Below are positions 37,040 through 45,440 of a DNA stretch of 64,000 nucleotides, piece after piece; the first letter of the stretch is position 1; each line of letters begins with the position of its first letter. The translations under genes and the position numbers were made by a program. This DNA comes from Pseudomonas fildesensis. GTDB taxonomy: Bacteria > Pseudomonadota > Gammaproteobacteria > Pseudomonadales > Pseudomonadaceae. The notes under the pieces were generated by a model. The model was not told the origin of the DNA and searched no databases. It was given only the letters and a program-made list of their open reading frames with translations. The stretch lies in NCBI RefSeq assembly GCF_001050345.1, contig NZ_LFMW01000006.1, positions 1 through 64,000 on the forward strand, in the 5' to 3' direction.

Positions 37040-39325
37040 ATGAATGATCTGGCCAATTCCACCATGACGACGACTTCTCCCCCCAAGCGCATTGATTTCA
37101 ATACGCCTGAGCTGCAACGCAAGCGCCGCATCCGTGCGCTGAAAGATCGCCTGACCCGTTGGTACGTGCTGATCGGCGGTCTCGCCGTCCTCGGCGCCAT
37201 CACCTTGATCTTCTTCTTTCTCGCCTACGTGGTCGCGCCACTGTTCCAGGGCGCCTCGTTGACCAAGGAAGACGCACTGACACCGGCCTGGCTGCAGGAC
37301 GCTGGCAAGCCGCTGATGATCTCCCTTGAAGAACAGAACCAGGTCGCCATGCGGGTTTCCGACAAGGGCCAGGCGTTGTTCTTCAGTGTGGATACCGGTG
37401 CTGAACTCAAGCGTGTCGATCTGCCGCTGCCAGCCGGTACGAGTGTCGTGTCCATCGGTGTAGACCAGCCGGGCAGCCCGCTGGTCATCCTCGGCTTGTC
37501 CAATGGCCAGTCCCTGGTATTCCGCCACACCTATAAGGTGTCCTACCCGGACGGCAAGAAGACCATCTCTCCTGCCATCGAATACCCTTACGGTGAAACA
37601 CCGATCGTCCTGGATGACGCCGGTCGCCCGCTGGAGCACGTCGCCCTCAACGCGACCGATTCGTCGCTGGTGATTGCCGGCTCGGCCGGTTCGCACTTGA
37701 ACGTGCTGGCCCTGAGCCGCGAAGAAAACATGATGACCGGCGAAGTCACCAGCGAGCAGAAGCGTGTCGAGCTGCCGCAAATGACCGAGCCGGTGAAGGC
37801 GATCTTCATCGACCCTCGCCAGCAGTGGCTGTACGTGATCAACGGTCGTGCCCTCGCTGACGTGTTCAGCCTGCGCGACAAGAGCCTCAACGGCCGCTAC
37901 AAATTGCTTGAAGACGGCAACGCCGAAATCACCGCCAGCACTCAACTGGTGGGCGGTATCTCGTTGATCATCGGTAACTCCAAGGGTGGCCTGGCCCAGT
38001 GGTTCATGGCCCGTGACCCGGATGGCGAGCAGCACCTCAAGCAGATCCGCACCTTCCAGATGGGCACTACGCCGATTGTTGAGATCACTGCCGAACAACG
38101 TCGCAAAGGCTTCACCGCCCTCGACGCTTCCGGCCAGTTCGGCGTGTTCCACAGCACCGCCCACCGCACCCTGCTGGTGGACCCGGTAGTCGACGGCCAG
38201 GGCGTATTCGGCCTGTCGCCACGGGCCAACCGTGTGATGGTCGAAGCCGGCGGCAAGCTGCAACCGTTGCTGCTCGACAACCCGCACCCGGAAGTCTCCT
38301 GGAGCGCGCTGTGGAGCAAGGTCTGGTACGAAAACTACGACGAGCCTAAATACGTCTGGCAATCGACTGCCGCCAACACCGACTTCGAACCCAAGATGAG
38401 CCTGGCGCCGCTGACCTTCGGTACGCTGAAAGCCGCGTTCTACGCCATGCTGCTGGCCGCGCCACTGGCCGTTGCCGCTGCGATCTACACCGCTTACTTC
38501 ATGGCCCCGAGTCTGCGCCGCAAGGTCAAGCCGGTGATCGAATTGATGGAAGCGATGCCGACGGTGATCCTCGGGTTCTTCGCCGGCCTGTTCCTGGCGC
38601 CGTATGTCGAAGGGCACCTGCCGGGGATTTTCAGCCTGCTGATGCTGTTGCCGATTGGCATCCTGGTGGCCGGTTTTGTGTTCAGTCGCCTGCCCGAGTC
38701 GATCCGCCTGCGGGTTCCCGATGGCTGGGAAAGCGCGATCCTGATCCCGGTGATCCTGTTCGTGGGCTGGCTCTCGCTGTACATGAGCCCGTACCTGGAA
38801 ACCTGGTTCTTCGGCGGCGACATGCGCATGTGGATCTCCCATGACCTGGGCATCACCTACGACCAGCGCAACGCCCTCGTCGTCGGCCTGGCCATGGGGT
38901 TCGCGGTGATCCCGAACATCTACTCCATCGCCGAAGACGCCGTGTTCAGCGTGCCGCGCGGCCTGACCCTGGGCTCCCTGGCCCTGGGCGCCACGCCGTG
39001 GCAGACCATGACGCGCGTGGTCATCCTGACCGCCAGCCCGGGGATTTTCTCGGCGCTGATGATCGGCATGGGCCGCGCCGTCGGCGAGACCATGATCGTG
39101 CTGATGGCCACCGGTAACACCCCGGTAATGGAGATGAACCTGTTCGAAGGCCTGCGAACGCTCGCGGCCAACGTCGCGGTGGAAATGCCCGAGTCGGAAG
39201 TGGGCGGTAGTCACTACCGCGTGCTGTTCCTCTCGGCGCTGGTGCTGCTGATGTTCACCTTCATCATGAACACCCTCGCCGAGCTGATTCGTCAGCGTCT
39301 GCGCAAGAAATACTCGTCGCTTTAA
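37040..39325 (+). CDS. pstC: Phosphate ABC transporter permease PstC, long form
   Basis: This 761-residue protein is far longer than E. coli PstC (about 320). A first helix (about 40-66) is followed by a roughly 380-residue soluble insert with beta-propeller-like repeats (VSIGVDQPGSPLVILGLSNG, DRSLNGRYKL-type strands), then the permease core (about 455-761) with GPRGLTLGSLALGATPWQT-type EAA loop. The core motif EAMPTVILGFFAGLFLAP is present. The long periplasmic insert is normal for Pseudomonas PstC. Start ATG 37040 is used; ATG at 37064 is possible. PstC forms the channel with PstA. Confidence 0.92.
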   Translation: MNDLANSTMTTTSPPKRIDFNTPELQRKRRIRALKDRLTRWYVLIGGLAVLGAITLIFFFLAYVVAPLFQGASLTKEDALTPAWLQDAGKPLMISLEEQNQVAMRVSDKGQALFFSVDTGAELKRVDLPLPAGTSVVSIGVDQPGSPLVILGLSNGQSLVFRHTYKVSYPDGKKTISPAIEYPYGETPIVLDDAGRPLEHVALNATDSSLVIAGSAGSHLNVLALSREENMMTGEVTSEQKRVELPQMTEPVKAIFIDPRQQWLYVINGRALADVFSLRDKSLNGRYKLLEDGNAEITASTQLVGGISLIIGNSKGGLAQWFMARDPDGEQHLKQIRTFQMGTTPIVEITAEQRRKGFTALDASGQFGVFHSTAHRTLLVDPVVDGQGVFGLSPRANRVMVEAGGKLQPLLLDNPHPEVSWSALWSKVWYENYDEPKYVWQSTAANTDFEPKMSLAPLTFGTLKAAFYAMLLAAPLAVAAAIYTAYFMAPSLRRKVKPVIELMEAMPTVILGFFAGLFLAPYVEGHLPGIFSLLMLLPIGILVAGFVFSRLPESIRLRVPDGWESAILIPVILFVGWLSLYMSPYLETWFFGGDMRMWISHDLGITYDQRNALVVGLAMGFAVIPNIYSIAEDAVFSVPRGLTLGSLALGATPWQTMTRVVILTASPGIFSALMIGMGRAVGETMIVLMATGNTPVMEMNLFEGLRTLAANVAVEMPESEVGGSHYRVLFLSALVLLMFTFIMNTLAELIRQRLRKKYSSL

Positions 39326-39340
39326 GAAAGGTAGAAGTCT

Positions 39341-41011
39341 GTGAAACAGAACTCCCTGAATGGATGGTTCAAGAGCGGCGCCCCCGGCGTCTGGATCAGC
39401 GGTGGTGCGGTGTCCATCGCGGTCATCATGACCCTTGGTTTGCTGGCTGTGATTGCGGTGCGTGGTTTGGGCCACTTCTGGCCGGCCGACCTGATCCAGG
39501 CCAACTACACCGTGCCGGGCCAGGAAAACCATATCGTCATCGGCGAAGTGGTGCAGAAGGAAGAAGTGCCCCGCGAGCGCCTGAAAAGCGCCGGCCTGCC
39601 GGTGCCCGCCCAGGGCCCGGAATTCATGACCCGCGAGCTGATCAAGGTCGGCAACCGGGACCTGAACGGCAATGACTTCACCTGGATCGTCGGCGAATGG
39701 CTGAAGGACCAGACCACGCCTGTGCAACTGATGGCCATCGAGCGTCGCGAGTGGGGTAACTTCTACGGCACCCTGGTCAACGTCAAGCAGGACGGCAAGG
39801 TCATCGCCGAAGGCGAGGCCGCATGGCCGGAGCTGCAGGCCCGCGTCGAGCGCGTCAACACGTTGGCCGCCCAGCTCAAAAGCCTGGAAAAAAGCGACAT
39901 CGGTGCGATCAACGCCGGTTTGGAGCGCATCCGCCTGCACGGTCGCAAGCTCGAACTGGAAGGCAAGCTCGATGCCGCCGCCCAGGCCGACATGGACGCC
40001 GACCGCGCCGAACTGAATGCGCGCTACCAGGACATCGAAGCGCGCCTGTCTGACCTGCACGCCCAATTCAACCGTGATGCCCTGACGGCGCGTGATGCGA
40101 ACGGCAAGGAAGTGGAAATCGGCATCGGCAAAGTGGTGCACGCCTACCAGCCGAACGCCATGGGCTACATGACCAAGGTCGGGTTCTACTTCAGCAAGAT
40201 CTGGGAATTCCTCAGCGATGACCCACGGGAAGCCAACACCGAAGGCGGGATCTTCCCGGCGATCTTCGGCACCGTGATGATGACCCTGATCATGGCAATG
40301 ATCGTGACCCCGTTCGGCGTGCTGGCGGCGGTGTACCTGCGTGAATACGCCAAGCAGAACGCCCTGACCCGGATTATCCGTATCGCGGTGAACAACCTGG
40401 CGGGCGTTCCGGCCATTGTTTACGGCGTGTTCGGCCTGGGTTTCTTCGTGTATGTATTGGGTGGTTCGGTTGACCGCTTGTTCTTCGCCGAAGCCCTCCC
40501 AGCCCCGACGTTCGGTACGCCGGGCCTGCTCTGGGCGTCGCTGACCCTTGCGCTGCTGGCGGTGCCGGTGGTGATCGTGGCCACCGAAGAAGGCCTGGCG
40601 CGGATTCCCCGCACCGTGCGCGAAGGCTCCCTGGCACTCGGCGCGACCAAGGCGGAAACGCTGTGGAAGATCGTGCTGCCGATGGCCAGCCCGGCGATGA
40701 TGACCGGCATGATCCTCGCCGTGGCCCGCGCCGCCGGTGAAGTGGCGCCGCTGATGCTGGTGGGTGTGGTGAAACTGGCGCCGTCGCTGCCGCTGGACGG
40801 TAACTACCCGTACCTGCACCTGGACCAGAAGATCATGCACCTGGGCTTCCATATTTATGACGTCGGCTTCCAGAGCCCCAACGTCGAGGCTGCACGGCCG
40901 CTGGTGTACGCCACTGCCTTGTTGCTGGTGCTGGTGATTGCCACGCTCAACCTGTCGGCGGTGTGGATTCGTAACCACCTGCGCGAAAAATACAAAGCGT
41001 TGGACAGCTAA
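39341..41011 (+). CDS. pstA: Phosphate ABC transporter permease PstA, long form
   Basis: This 556-residue protein starts with GTG 39341. A first helix (about 20-45) is followed by an extended soluble insert (about 50-290) that includes a coiled region with KSLEKSDIGAINAGLERIRL. The permease core (about 295-556) has the EAA loop VREGSLALGATKAETLWKIV and RAAGEVAPLMLVG. E. coli PstA is about 300 residues, so both pseudomonad permeases carry large periplasmic additions. It is 15 bases downstream of pstC in the same operon. Confidence 0.92.
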   Translation: MKQNSLNGWFKSGAPGVWISGGAVSIAVIMTLGLLAVIAVRGLGHFWPADLIQANYTVPGQENHIVIGEVVQKEEVPRERLKSAGLPVPAQGPEFMTRELIKVGNRDLNGNDFTWIVGEWLKDQTTPVQLMAIERREWGNFYGTLVNVKQDGKVIAEGEAAWPELQARVERVNTLAAQLKSLEKSDIGAINAGLERIRLHGRKLELEGKLDAAAQADMDADRAELNARYQDIEARLSDLHAQFNRDALTARDANGKEVEIGIGKVVHAYQPNAMGYMTKVGFYFSKIWEFLSDDPREANTEGGIFPAIFGTVMMTLIMAMIVTPFGVLAAVYLREYAKQNALTRIIRIAVNNLAGVPAIVYGVFGLGFFVYVLGGSVDRLFFAEALPAPTFGTPGLLWASLTLALLAVPVVIVATEEGLARIPRTVREGSLALGATKAETLWKIVLPMASPAMMTGMILAVARAAGEVAPLMLVGVVKLAPSLPLDGNYPYLHLDQKIMHLGFHIYDVGFQSPNVEAARPLVYATALLLVLVIATLNLSAVWIRNHLREKYKALDS

Positions 41012-41095
41012 AGCTATTAGCCACAAGCGGCAAGCTACAAGCCGCTTTTGCTCAAATCTTGCAGCTTGCAGCTAGAAGCTGGCAGCTACGAACGG
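41012..41095. repeat. CAAGCGGCAAGCTACAAGC-type repeats between pstA and pstB
   Basis: AGCCACAAGCGGCAAGCTAC, AAGCCGCTTTTG and CTTGCAGCTTGCAGCTAGAAGC are overlapping inverted and direct copies of a CAAGCTGCAAGCT-like unit. A related set lies between pstB and phoU. Such units recur in Pseudomonas intergenic regions within operons and may affect mRNA ends. Confidence 0.65.
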
Positions 41096-41104
41096 AGTGA
41101 GACC

Positions 41105-41938
41105 ATGCAACACGAAACCCATTCCCACGGCATCAACATGTCTGCCCTGGGTCGCGACAAGCAGAGCCTGAGCCTGGCCCAGGAAACCGTGGCCATCGAA
41201 GTGCCGGGCCTGAGCCTGTACTACGGTGAAAAGCAGGCGCTGTTCGACGTCAGCATGAACATCCCCAAGCAGCGCGTGACCGCCTTTATCGGCCCGTCCG
41301 GCTGCGGCAAGTCCACATTGCTGCGCACCTTCAACCGCATGAACGACCTGGTGGACGGTTGCCGTGTAGAGGGCGCCATCAACCTCTACGGCACCAACAT
41401 CTACCGCAAGGGCGAAGACGTGGCCGAACTGCGTCGCCGCGTGGGCATGGTGTTCCAGAAGCCCAACCCGTTCCCCAAGACCATCTATGAAAATGTGGTC
41501 TACGGCCTGCGCATCCAGGGCATCAACAAGAAGCGCATCCTCGACGAAGCGGTCGAGTGGGCCCTCAAGGGCGCGGCGCTGTGGGACGAGGTCAAGGACC
41601 GCCTGCACGAATCGGCCCTCGGCCTGTCCGGCGGCCAGCAACAGCGTCTGGTGATCGCCCGCACCATCGCCGTGGAACCGGAAGTGCTGCTGCTCGACGA
41701 ACCCTGCTCGGCACTCGACCCGATCTCGACGCTGAAAGTGGAAGAGCTGATCTACGAGCTCAAATCCAAGTTCACCATCGTCATCGTGACCCACAACATG
41801 CAACAGGCGGCGCGGGTTTCCGACTACACCGCGTTCATGTACATGGGCAAGCTGGTGGAATTCGGCGATACCGACACCCTGTTCACCAATCCGGCGAAGA
41901 AGCAGACCGAAGACTACATCACCGGTCGTTATGGCTAG
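41105..41938 (+). CDS. pstB: Phosphate ABC transporter ATP-binding protein PstB
   Basis: This 277-residue ATPase has Walker [15 protein letters not shown], signature [14 protein letters not shown], Walker [14 protein letters not shown], and the H-loop [14 protein letters not shown]. Start ATG 41105 ([10 protein letters not shown]) has GGAG upstream; the longer frame runs into the intergenic repeat. It powers PstCA and follows pstA by 93 bases of repeat-rich sequence. Confidence 0.96.
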   Translation: MQHETHSHGINMSALGRDKQSLSLAQETVAIEVPGLSLYYGEKQALFDVSMNIPKQRVTAFIGPSGCGKSTLLRTFNRMNDLVDGCRVEGAINLYGTNIYRKGEDVAELRRRVGMVFQKPNPFPKTIYENVVYGLRIQGINKKRILDEAVEWALKGAALWDEVKDRLHESALGLSGGQQQRLVIARTIAVEPEVLLLDEPCSALDPISTLKVEELIYELKSKFTIVIVTHNMQQAARVSDYTAFMYMGKLVEFGDTDTLFTNPAKKQTEDYITGRYG

Positions 41939-41943
41939 TTGGA

Positions 41944-42040
41944 GCAGCTGCGAGCCGCAAGCTTCAAGCGGCAAGTAAAAGCAGTTCAATGCAACGACAC
42001 ATATCAACTTGCAGCTTGTAGCTTGCGGCATACAGCTTTT
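41944..42040. repeat. CAAGCTGCAAGCT-type repeats between pstB and phoU
   Basis: CTGCGAGCCGCAAGCTTCAA, GCGGCAAG and CAACTTGCAGCTTGTAGCTT copies match the unit seen between pstA and pstB, partly in inverted orientation. Confidence 0.65.
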
Positions 42041-42053
42041 GTGGAGCAAAACC

Positions 42054-42815
42054 ATGATTTCGAAGGAAGGCTTAACCCATCACATCTCCGCGCAGTTCAA
42101 CGCCGAGCTTGAGGAAGTGCGCAGCCACCTCCTGGCGATGGGCGGTCTGGTGGAAAAACAAGTCAACGACGCCGTCACCGCGCTGATCGAGGCCGACTCG
42201 GGCCTGGCCCAGCAAGTGCGCGAGATCGATGACCAGATCAACCAGATGGAACGCAACATCGACGAAGAATGCCTGCGCATTCTTGCCCGTCGCCAGCCGG
42301 CGGCTTCCGACTTGCGTTTGATCATCAGCATCTCCAAGTCGGTGATCGACCTGGAGCGCATCGGCGACGAAGCCACCAAGATCGCCCGACGCGCCATTCA
42401 ACTGTGCGAAGAAGGCGAAGCGCCGCGCGGTTACGTAGAAGTGCGCCACATCGGCGACCAGGTACGCAACATGGTGCGCGATGCCCTAGACGCGTTTGCC
42501 CGCTTCGACGCCGAACTGGCGTTGTCGGTGGCCCAGTACGACAAGATCATCGACCGCGAGTACAAGACCGCGCTGCGCGAGCTGGCGACCTACATGATGG
42601 AAGACCCGCGCTCTATCTCGCGGGTCTTGAGCATTATCTGGGTGCTGCGCTCCCTGGAACGGATCGGCGACCACGCGCGCAATATCTCGGAACTGGTGAT
42701 TTATCTGGTGCGCGGTACCGACGTGCGGCACATGGGCCTCAAGCGCATGAAGGCTGAAGTTGAAGGCTCAGTCGATCAAATCCCTAATGTTCCGGTCAAT
42801 CCTGACGATAAGTAA
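42054..42815 (+). CDS. phoU: Phosphate signalling regulator PhoU
   Basis: This 253-residue all-helical protein has two PhoU three-helix repeats (about 18-105 and 120-215). The metal-binding E/D-rich helices appear as SKSVIDLERIGDEATKIAR and VLRSLERIGDHARNISELVI. Start ATG 42054 has GGAG upstream. PhoU links the transporter to PhoR and keeps PhoB off when phosphate is plentiful. It is the last gene of the pst operon, followed by a terminator. Confidence 0.95.
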   Translation: MISKEGLTHHISAQFNAELEEVRSHLLAMGGLVEKQVNDAVTALIEADSGLAQQVREIDDQINQMERNIDEECLRILARRQPAASDLRLIISISKSVIDLERIGDEATKIARRAIQLCEEGEAPRGYVEVRHIGDQVRNMVRDALDAFARFDAELALSVAQYDKIIDREYKTALRELATYMMEDPRSISRVLSIIWVLRSLERIGDHARNISELVIYLVRGTDVRHMGLKRMKAEVEGSVDQIPNVPVNPDDK

Positions 42816-42830
42816 GTTGCCCGAGAAATT

Positions 42831-42860
42831 AACGCCCGGCCTTTGGTCGGGCGTTTTCGT
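42831..42860 (+). terminator. Terminator of the pst-phoU operon
   Basis: AACGCCCGGCC-TTTGG-TCGGGCGTT followed by TTCGTTTG, 16 bases after the phoU stop. Confidence 0.85.
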
Positions 42861-42982
42861 TTGTGGCAACTGAATTATTTATGTGATCGTCGGCATAAAG
42901 TCCCGACGTGACTACAGAGTTTTGGCAAAATGCCATCAGTCAGGCGTTCTGCGTGCCGCGGTTTTTATAGGATAAAGGGTCG

Positions 42983-43885
42983 ATGAGTAAAGTCAGTGTG
43001 TTGGTGGTGGATGACGCCTCGTTTATTCGCGACCTCGTGAAGAAGTGCCTGCGCAATTACTTCCCGGGGATCAAGATCGAAGATGCGGTGAACGGCAAAA
43101 AGGCCCAGGCCATCCTGATGCGCGAAACCTTCGACCTGGTGCTGTGCGACTGGGAAATGCCGGAGATGTCCGGGCTGGAGCTGTTGACCTGGTGCCGTGA
43201 GCAGGCGCATCTGAAGGCCATGCCGTTCGTGATGGTGACCAGCCGTGGCGACAAGGAAAACGTGGTTCAGGCGATCCAGGCCGGGGTGTCCGGCTATGTC
43301 AGCAAGCCGTTTACCAACGAACAACTCTTGAGCAAGGTCAAACAGGCCCTGCACAAGGTCGGCCGCCTTGACGCGCTGGTCGCCAGCGCACCGACCAAGA
43401 TGAACTCAGCCTTCGGCAACGATTCCCTGAGCGCCCTGACCGGCGGCCGGCCCGAAGCGGTCAAGCCGGCAACGGTGGCGGCTGCGCCGAGCAGAGGCCT
43501 GCTCAACAGCCCGCCCGTGCAGGCGGCTCCTGCTGCCTCGCCGGCTGGCGGTCGCGGGCAGGGCCAGTTGCGCCTGTCCAGCGGCACCCAGCAATGCGTG
43601 ATCAAGGCGCTGAGCATCAAGGAAGCGCTGCTGGTGGTGCGTCGCGGTGAAGTCCTGCCTCAGGTATTGGAAAGCGCCGTGCTCGACCTTGAGCAAGGCG
43701 ACAACGCCGAAGTCGCCCGCCTCAACGGCTACCTGCACGCCATCGTCGCCTTCGAGCCCAGGCCCGACAGCGACTGGCTGCAACTGACCTTCCGGTTTAT
43801 CGACCAGGATGCGCAGAAGCTCGACTACATCTCCCGCCTGATCGCGCGCGGCACGGCGCAGAAGCACTTTGTACCGGGTGCGTGA
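42983..43885 (+). CDS. Response regulator with CheY domain and PilZ-like tail
   Basis: This 300-residue protein has a CheY receiver at residues 4-125, with acidic pocket D10/D11, phosphoacceptor D56 in LCDWEMP, MVTSRGD and the SKPF lysine. A proline/alanine-rich linker (about 145-190) leads to a C-terminal domain (about 190-295; LQLTFRFIDQDAQKLDYISR) that recalls PilZ folds, though clear RxxxR and DxSxxG c-di-GMP motifs are not visible. It matches PA5364 in position (after phoU). No histidine kinase is adjacent. Confidence 0.8.
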   Translation: MSKVSVLVVDDASFIRDLVKKCLRNYFPGIKIEDAVNGKKAQAILMRETFDLVLCDWEMPEMSGLELLTWCREQAHLKAMPFVMVTSRGDKENVVQAIQAGVSGYVSKPFTNEQLLSKVKQALHKVGRLDALVASAPTKMNSAFGNDSLSALTGGRPEAVKPATVAAAPSRGLLNSPPVQAAPAASPAGGRGQGQLRLSSGTQQCVIKALSIKEALLVVRRGEVLPQVLESAVLDLEQGDNAEVARLNGYLHAIVAFEPRPDSDWLQLTFRFIDQDAQKLDYISRLIARGTAQKHFVPGA

Positions 43886-43940
43886 TCGCCTGAATATCGG
43901 GAATCGACCGACTGTCTGATTCCCGATGCCTGGCTTGATT

Positions 43941-43958
43941 TATATCTGTTTCGATATA
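43941..43958. promoter_or_regulatory. Operator-like palindrome before the TA pair
   Basis: TATATC-TGTTTC-GATATA is a 6-6-6 inverted repeat 115 bases upstream of the toxin gene, a likely binding site for the HTH antitoxin. Confidence 0.5.
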
Positions 43959-44072
43959 GTCTCTCGGTAACGCATCCGTGTTATCGAGCCTTTGCTATGC
44001 CTTGAAACAAACCTCCACCGCCTCTGGCTGAATCGTCGATTACGCTTTTTCTTTCCAGGAAAGGAGAAGTGA

Positions 44073-44396
44073 ATGCCAAGGCACAAGGATGTGGTGTTTC
44101 TAGGAAGCTCGCTCAAGGATCTCAAAGCGTTTCCTCTGGATGCCAGAAGGGCAGCCGGTTTTCAGTTGGATCTCTTGCAGCAGGGCGAGCAGCCTTTTGA
44201 TTGCAAACCCATGAAAACGATTGGAAGGGGCGTCAGTGAGATTCGAATTACTGAGGAATCGGGAGCGTTTCGAGTTTTCTATGTGGTTAATCGGCCTGAG
44301 GCTGTTTATGTGCTGCATGCGCTGCGCAAGACCACACAGAAAACCGAAGTGCGGGATATCGAACTGGCGCGTGCCGGATTGCAGGAATTAGGCTAA
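44073..44396 (+). CDS. RelE/HigB-like toxin (phage-derived Gp49-like)
   Basis: This 107-residue basic protein has the ParE/RelE fold pattern of the Gp49-like (HigB2) family: KDLKAFPLDARRAAGFQLDL, FDCKPMKTIGRGVSEIRI and GAFRVFYVVNRPEAVYVLHA, followed by KKT-type TQKTEVRDIELAR. The ribosome site is AAGGAG. By family it would be a ribosome-dependent mRNA interferase. Toxin first, antitoxin second with four bases between is the HigBA order. It interrupts a gene neighbourhood otherwise conserved in Pseudomonas, which suggests insertion. Confidence 0.82.
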   Translation: MPRHKDVVFLGSSLKDLKAFPLDARRAAGFQLDLLQQGEQPFDCKPMKTIGRGVSEIRITEESGAFRVFYVVNRPEAVYVLHALRKTTQKTEVRDIELARAGLQELG

Positions 44397-44400
44397 GCCC

Positions 44401-44700
44401 ATGACAGACCAAAAGATTCACACCGAACGTTTCAGCAGTATCTGGGATGCTCTGGAGGACACTCCTCAGCAAGCCGCCAATATGCGTTTGCGCTCAAAGT
44501 TGCTGCTGGCGCTGTGCAAGACCATCCGCAGTTGGGAGCTTTCCCAGAAAGAGGCGGCGCAAAGGCTCGGTATCAGCCAGCCCCGTCTTAACGACGTACT
44601 CAACGGCAAGATCGATAAGTTCTCGCTGGATGCTTTGGTCAATTTATCGGCCGCAGCGCGAATGGACGTCGATATTTGCCTTACAGCACTGCCTGCCTGA
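44401..44700 (+). CDS. HTH antitoxin of the HigA2-like family
   Basis: This 99-residue protein has an XRE helix-turn-helix (about 42-85; LSQKEAAQRLGISQPRLNDV) followed by DALVNLSAAARMDVDICLTA, the pattern of antitoxins paired with Gp49-like toxins. Its start is four bases after the toxin stop, so they are co-expressed. It should bind the toxin and repress the promoter, probably through the TATATC/GATATA palindrome. Confidence 0.85.
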   Translation: MTDQKIHTERFSSIWDALEDTPQQAANMRLRSKLLLALCKTIRSWELSQKEAAQRLGISQPRLNDVLNGKIDKFSLDALVNLSAAARMDVDICLTALPA

Positions 44701-44765
44701 CCTCACTCAGAGTTGTCATCAACCGTTGTTAGCCTGCCGTTCAGTCATCCCGGCAGGTTTGCGCC

Positions 44766-45437
44766 ATGCTCCTTCGCCTGTTGCTGTTCTGCATGTTGGC
44801 CACAGTCGCCACGTCGACTCTCGCCATGACCCTCTACAAATCCACCGATGCCAATGGCGTTGTGCTCTTCAGCGACCGGCAAACCCCCGGTGCCCAGGCG
44901 TTCGTGATCCGGGAGCGCAGGCTCGAGCGTATGCAACCGCCGGTACTCGACAAGCCAAGACCCCGTTACCCACAGCAGGCCTACCGCTACCCCTTGCCCT
45001 GGCGGGGCGGGCCGTTCCGCCTGACCCAAGGCCCTAGGGGCAGCTTCAGCCACACGGATGCCAAAAGCCGCTACGCCATGGACATCGCCATGCCTGAAGG
45101 CACGCCGATCATCGCGGCGCGCAGCGGGGTTGTGGTGAAGACCGAGAACAGCCAGGCCGGCCGCGGCAGCGATGCTTCAGGGAATTTCGTACGTGTGCAG
45201 CACGATGACGGCACCCAGGGTGTGTACCTGCACCTCAAGCAGGGCTCGGTCAGCGTCAGGCCAGGGCAGCGGGTGAGGGTGGGCAGTGCGCTGGCGTTGT
45301 CGGGCAATACCGGCAACAGCAGCGGGCCGCATCTGCACTTTGTGGTGCAGCAGAGTACCAAGGCCGGGCTGGTATCGATCCCTTACGAGTTCGACCAGCC
45401 GGTCGGCACGTTGCCCAATTTTGCATTGGGCAATTGA
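44766..45437 (+). CDS. M23-family peptidase with DUF4124-like N-region
   Basis: This 223-residue exported protein has a signal peptide (LLRLLLFCMLATVATSTLA). A short DUF4124-like segment follows (MTLYKSTDANGVVLFSDR). The LytM/M23 domain (about 80-210) carries zinc ligands in SFSHTDAKSRYAMDIAMPEG and the GPHLHFVV motif. It probably cuts peptidoglycan cross-links or activates amidases in the periplasm. It matches the PA5363 position and converges on the CBS-domain gene with three bases between stops. Confidence 0.87.
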   Translation: MLLRLLLFCMLATVATSTLAMTLYKSTDANGVVLFSDRQTPGAQAFVIRERRLERMQPPVLDKPRPRYPQQAYRYPLPWRGGPFRLTQGPRGSFSHTDAKSRYAMDIAMPEGTPIIAARSGVVVKTENSQAGRGSDASGNFVRVQHDDGTQGVYLHLKQGSVSVRPGQRVRVGSALALSGNTGNSSGPHLHFVVQQSTKAGLVSIPYEFDQPVGTLPNFALGN

Positions 45438-45440
45438 GGG

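Noticed and set aside
36992..41026. 1344-codon open frame on the minus strand across pstC and pstA
   Set aside because: Its translation is rich in H, R, Q and G without recognisable folds, as expected for the antisense of GC-rich genes. The plus strand encodes clear PstC and PstA.
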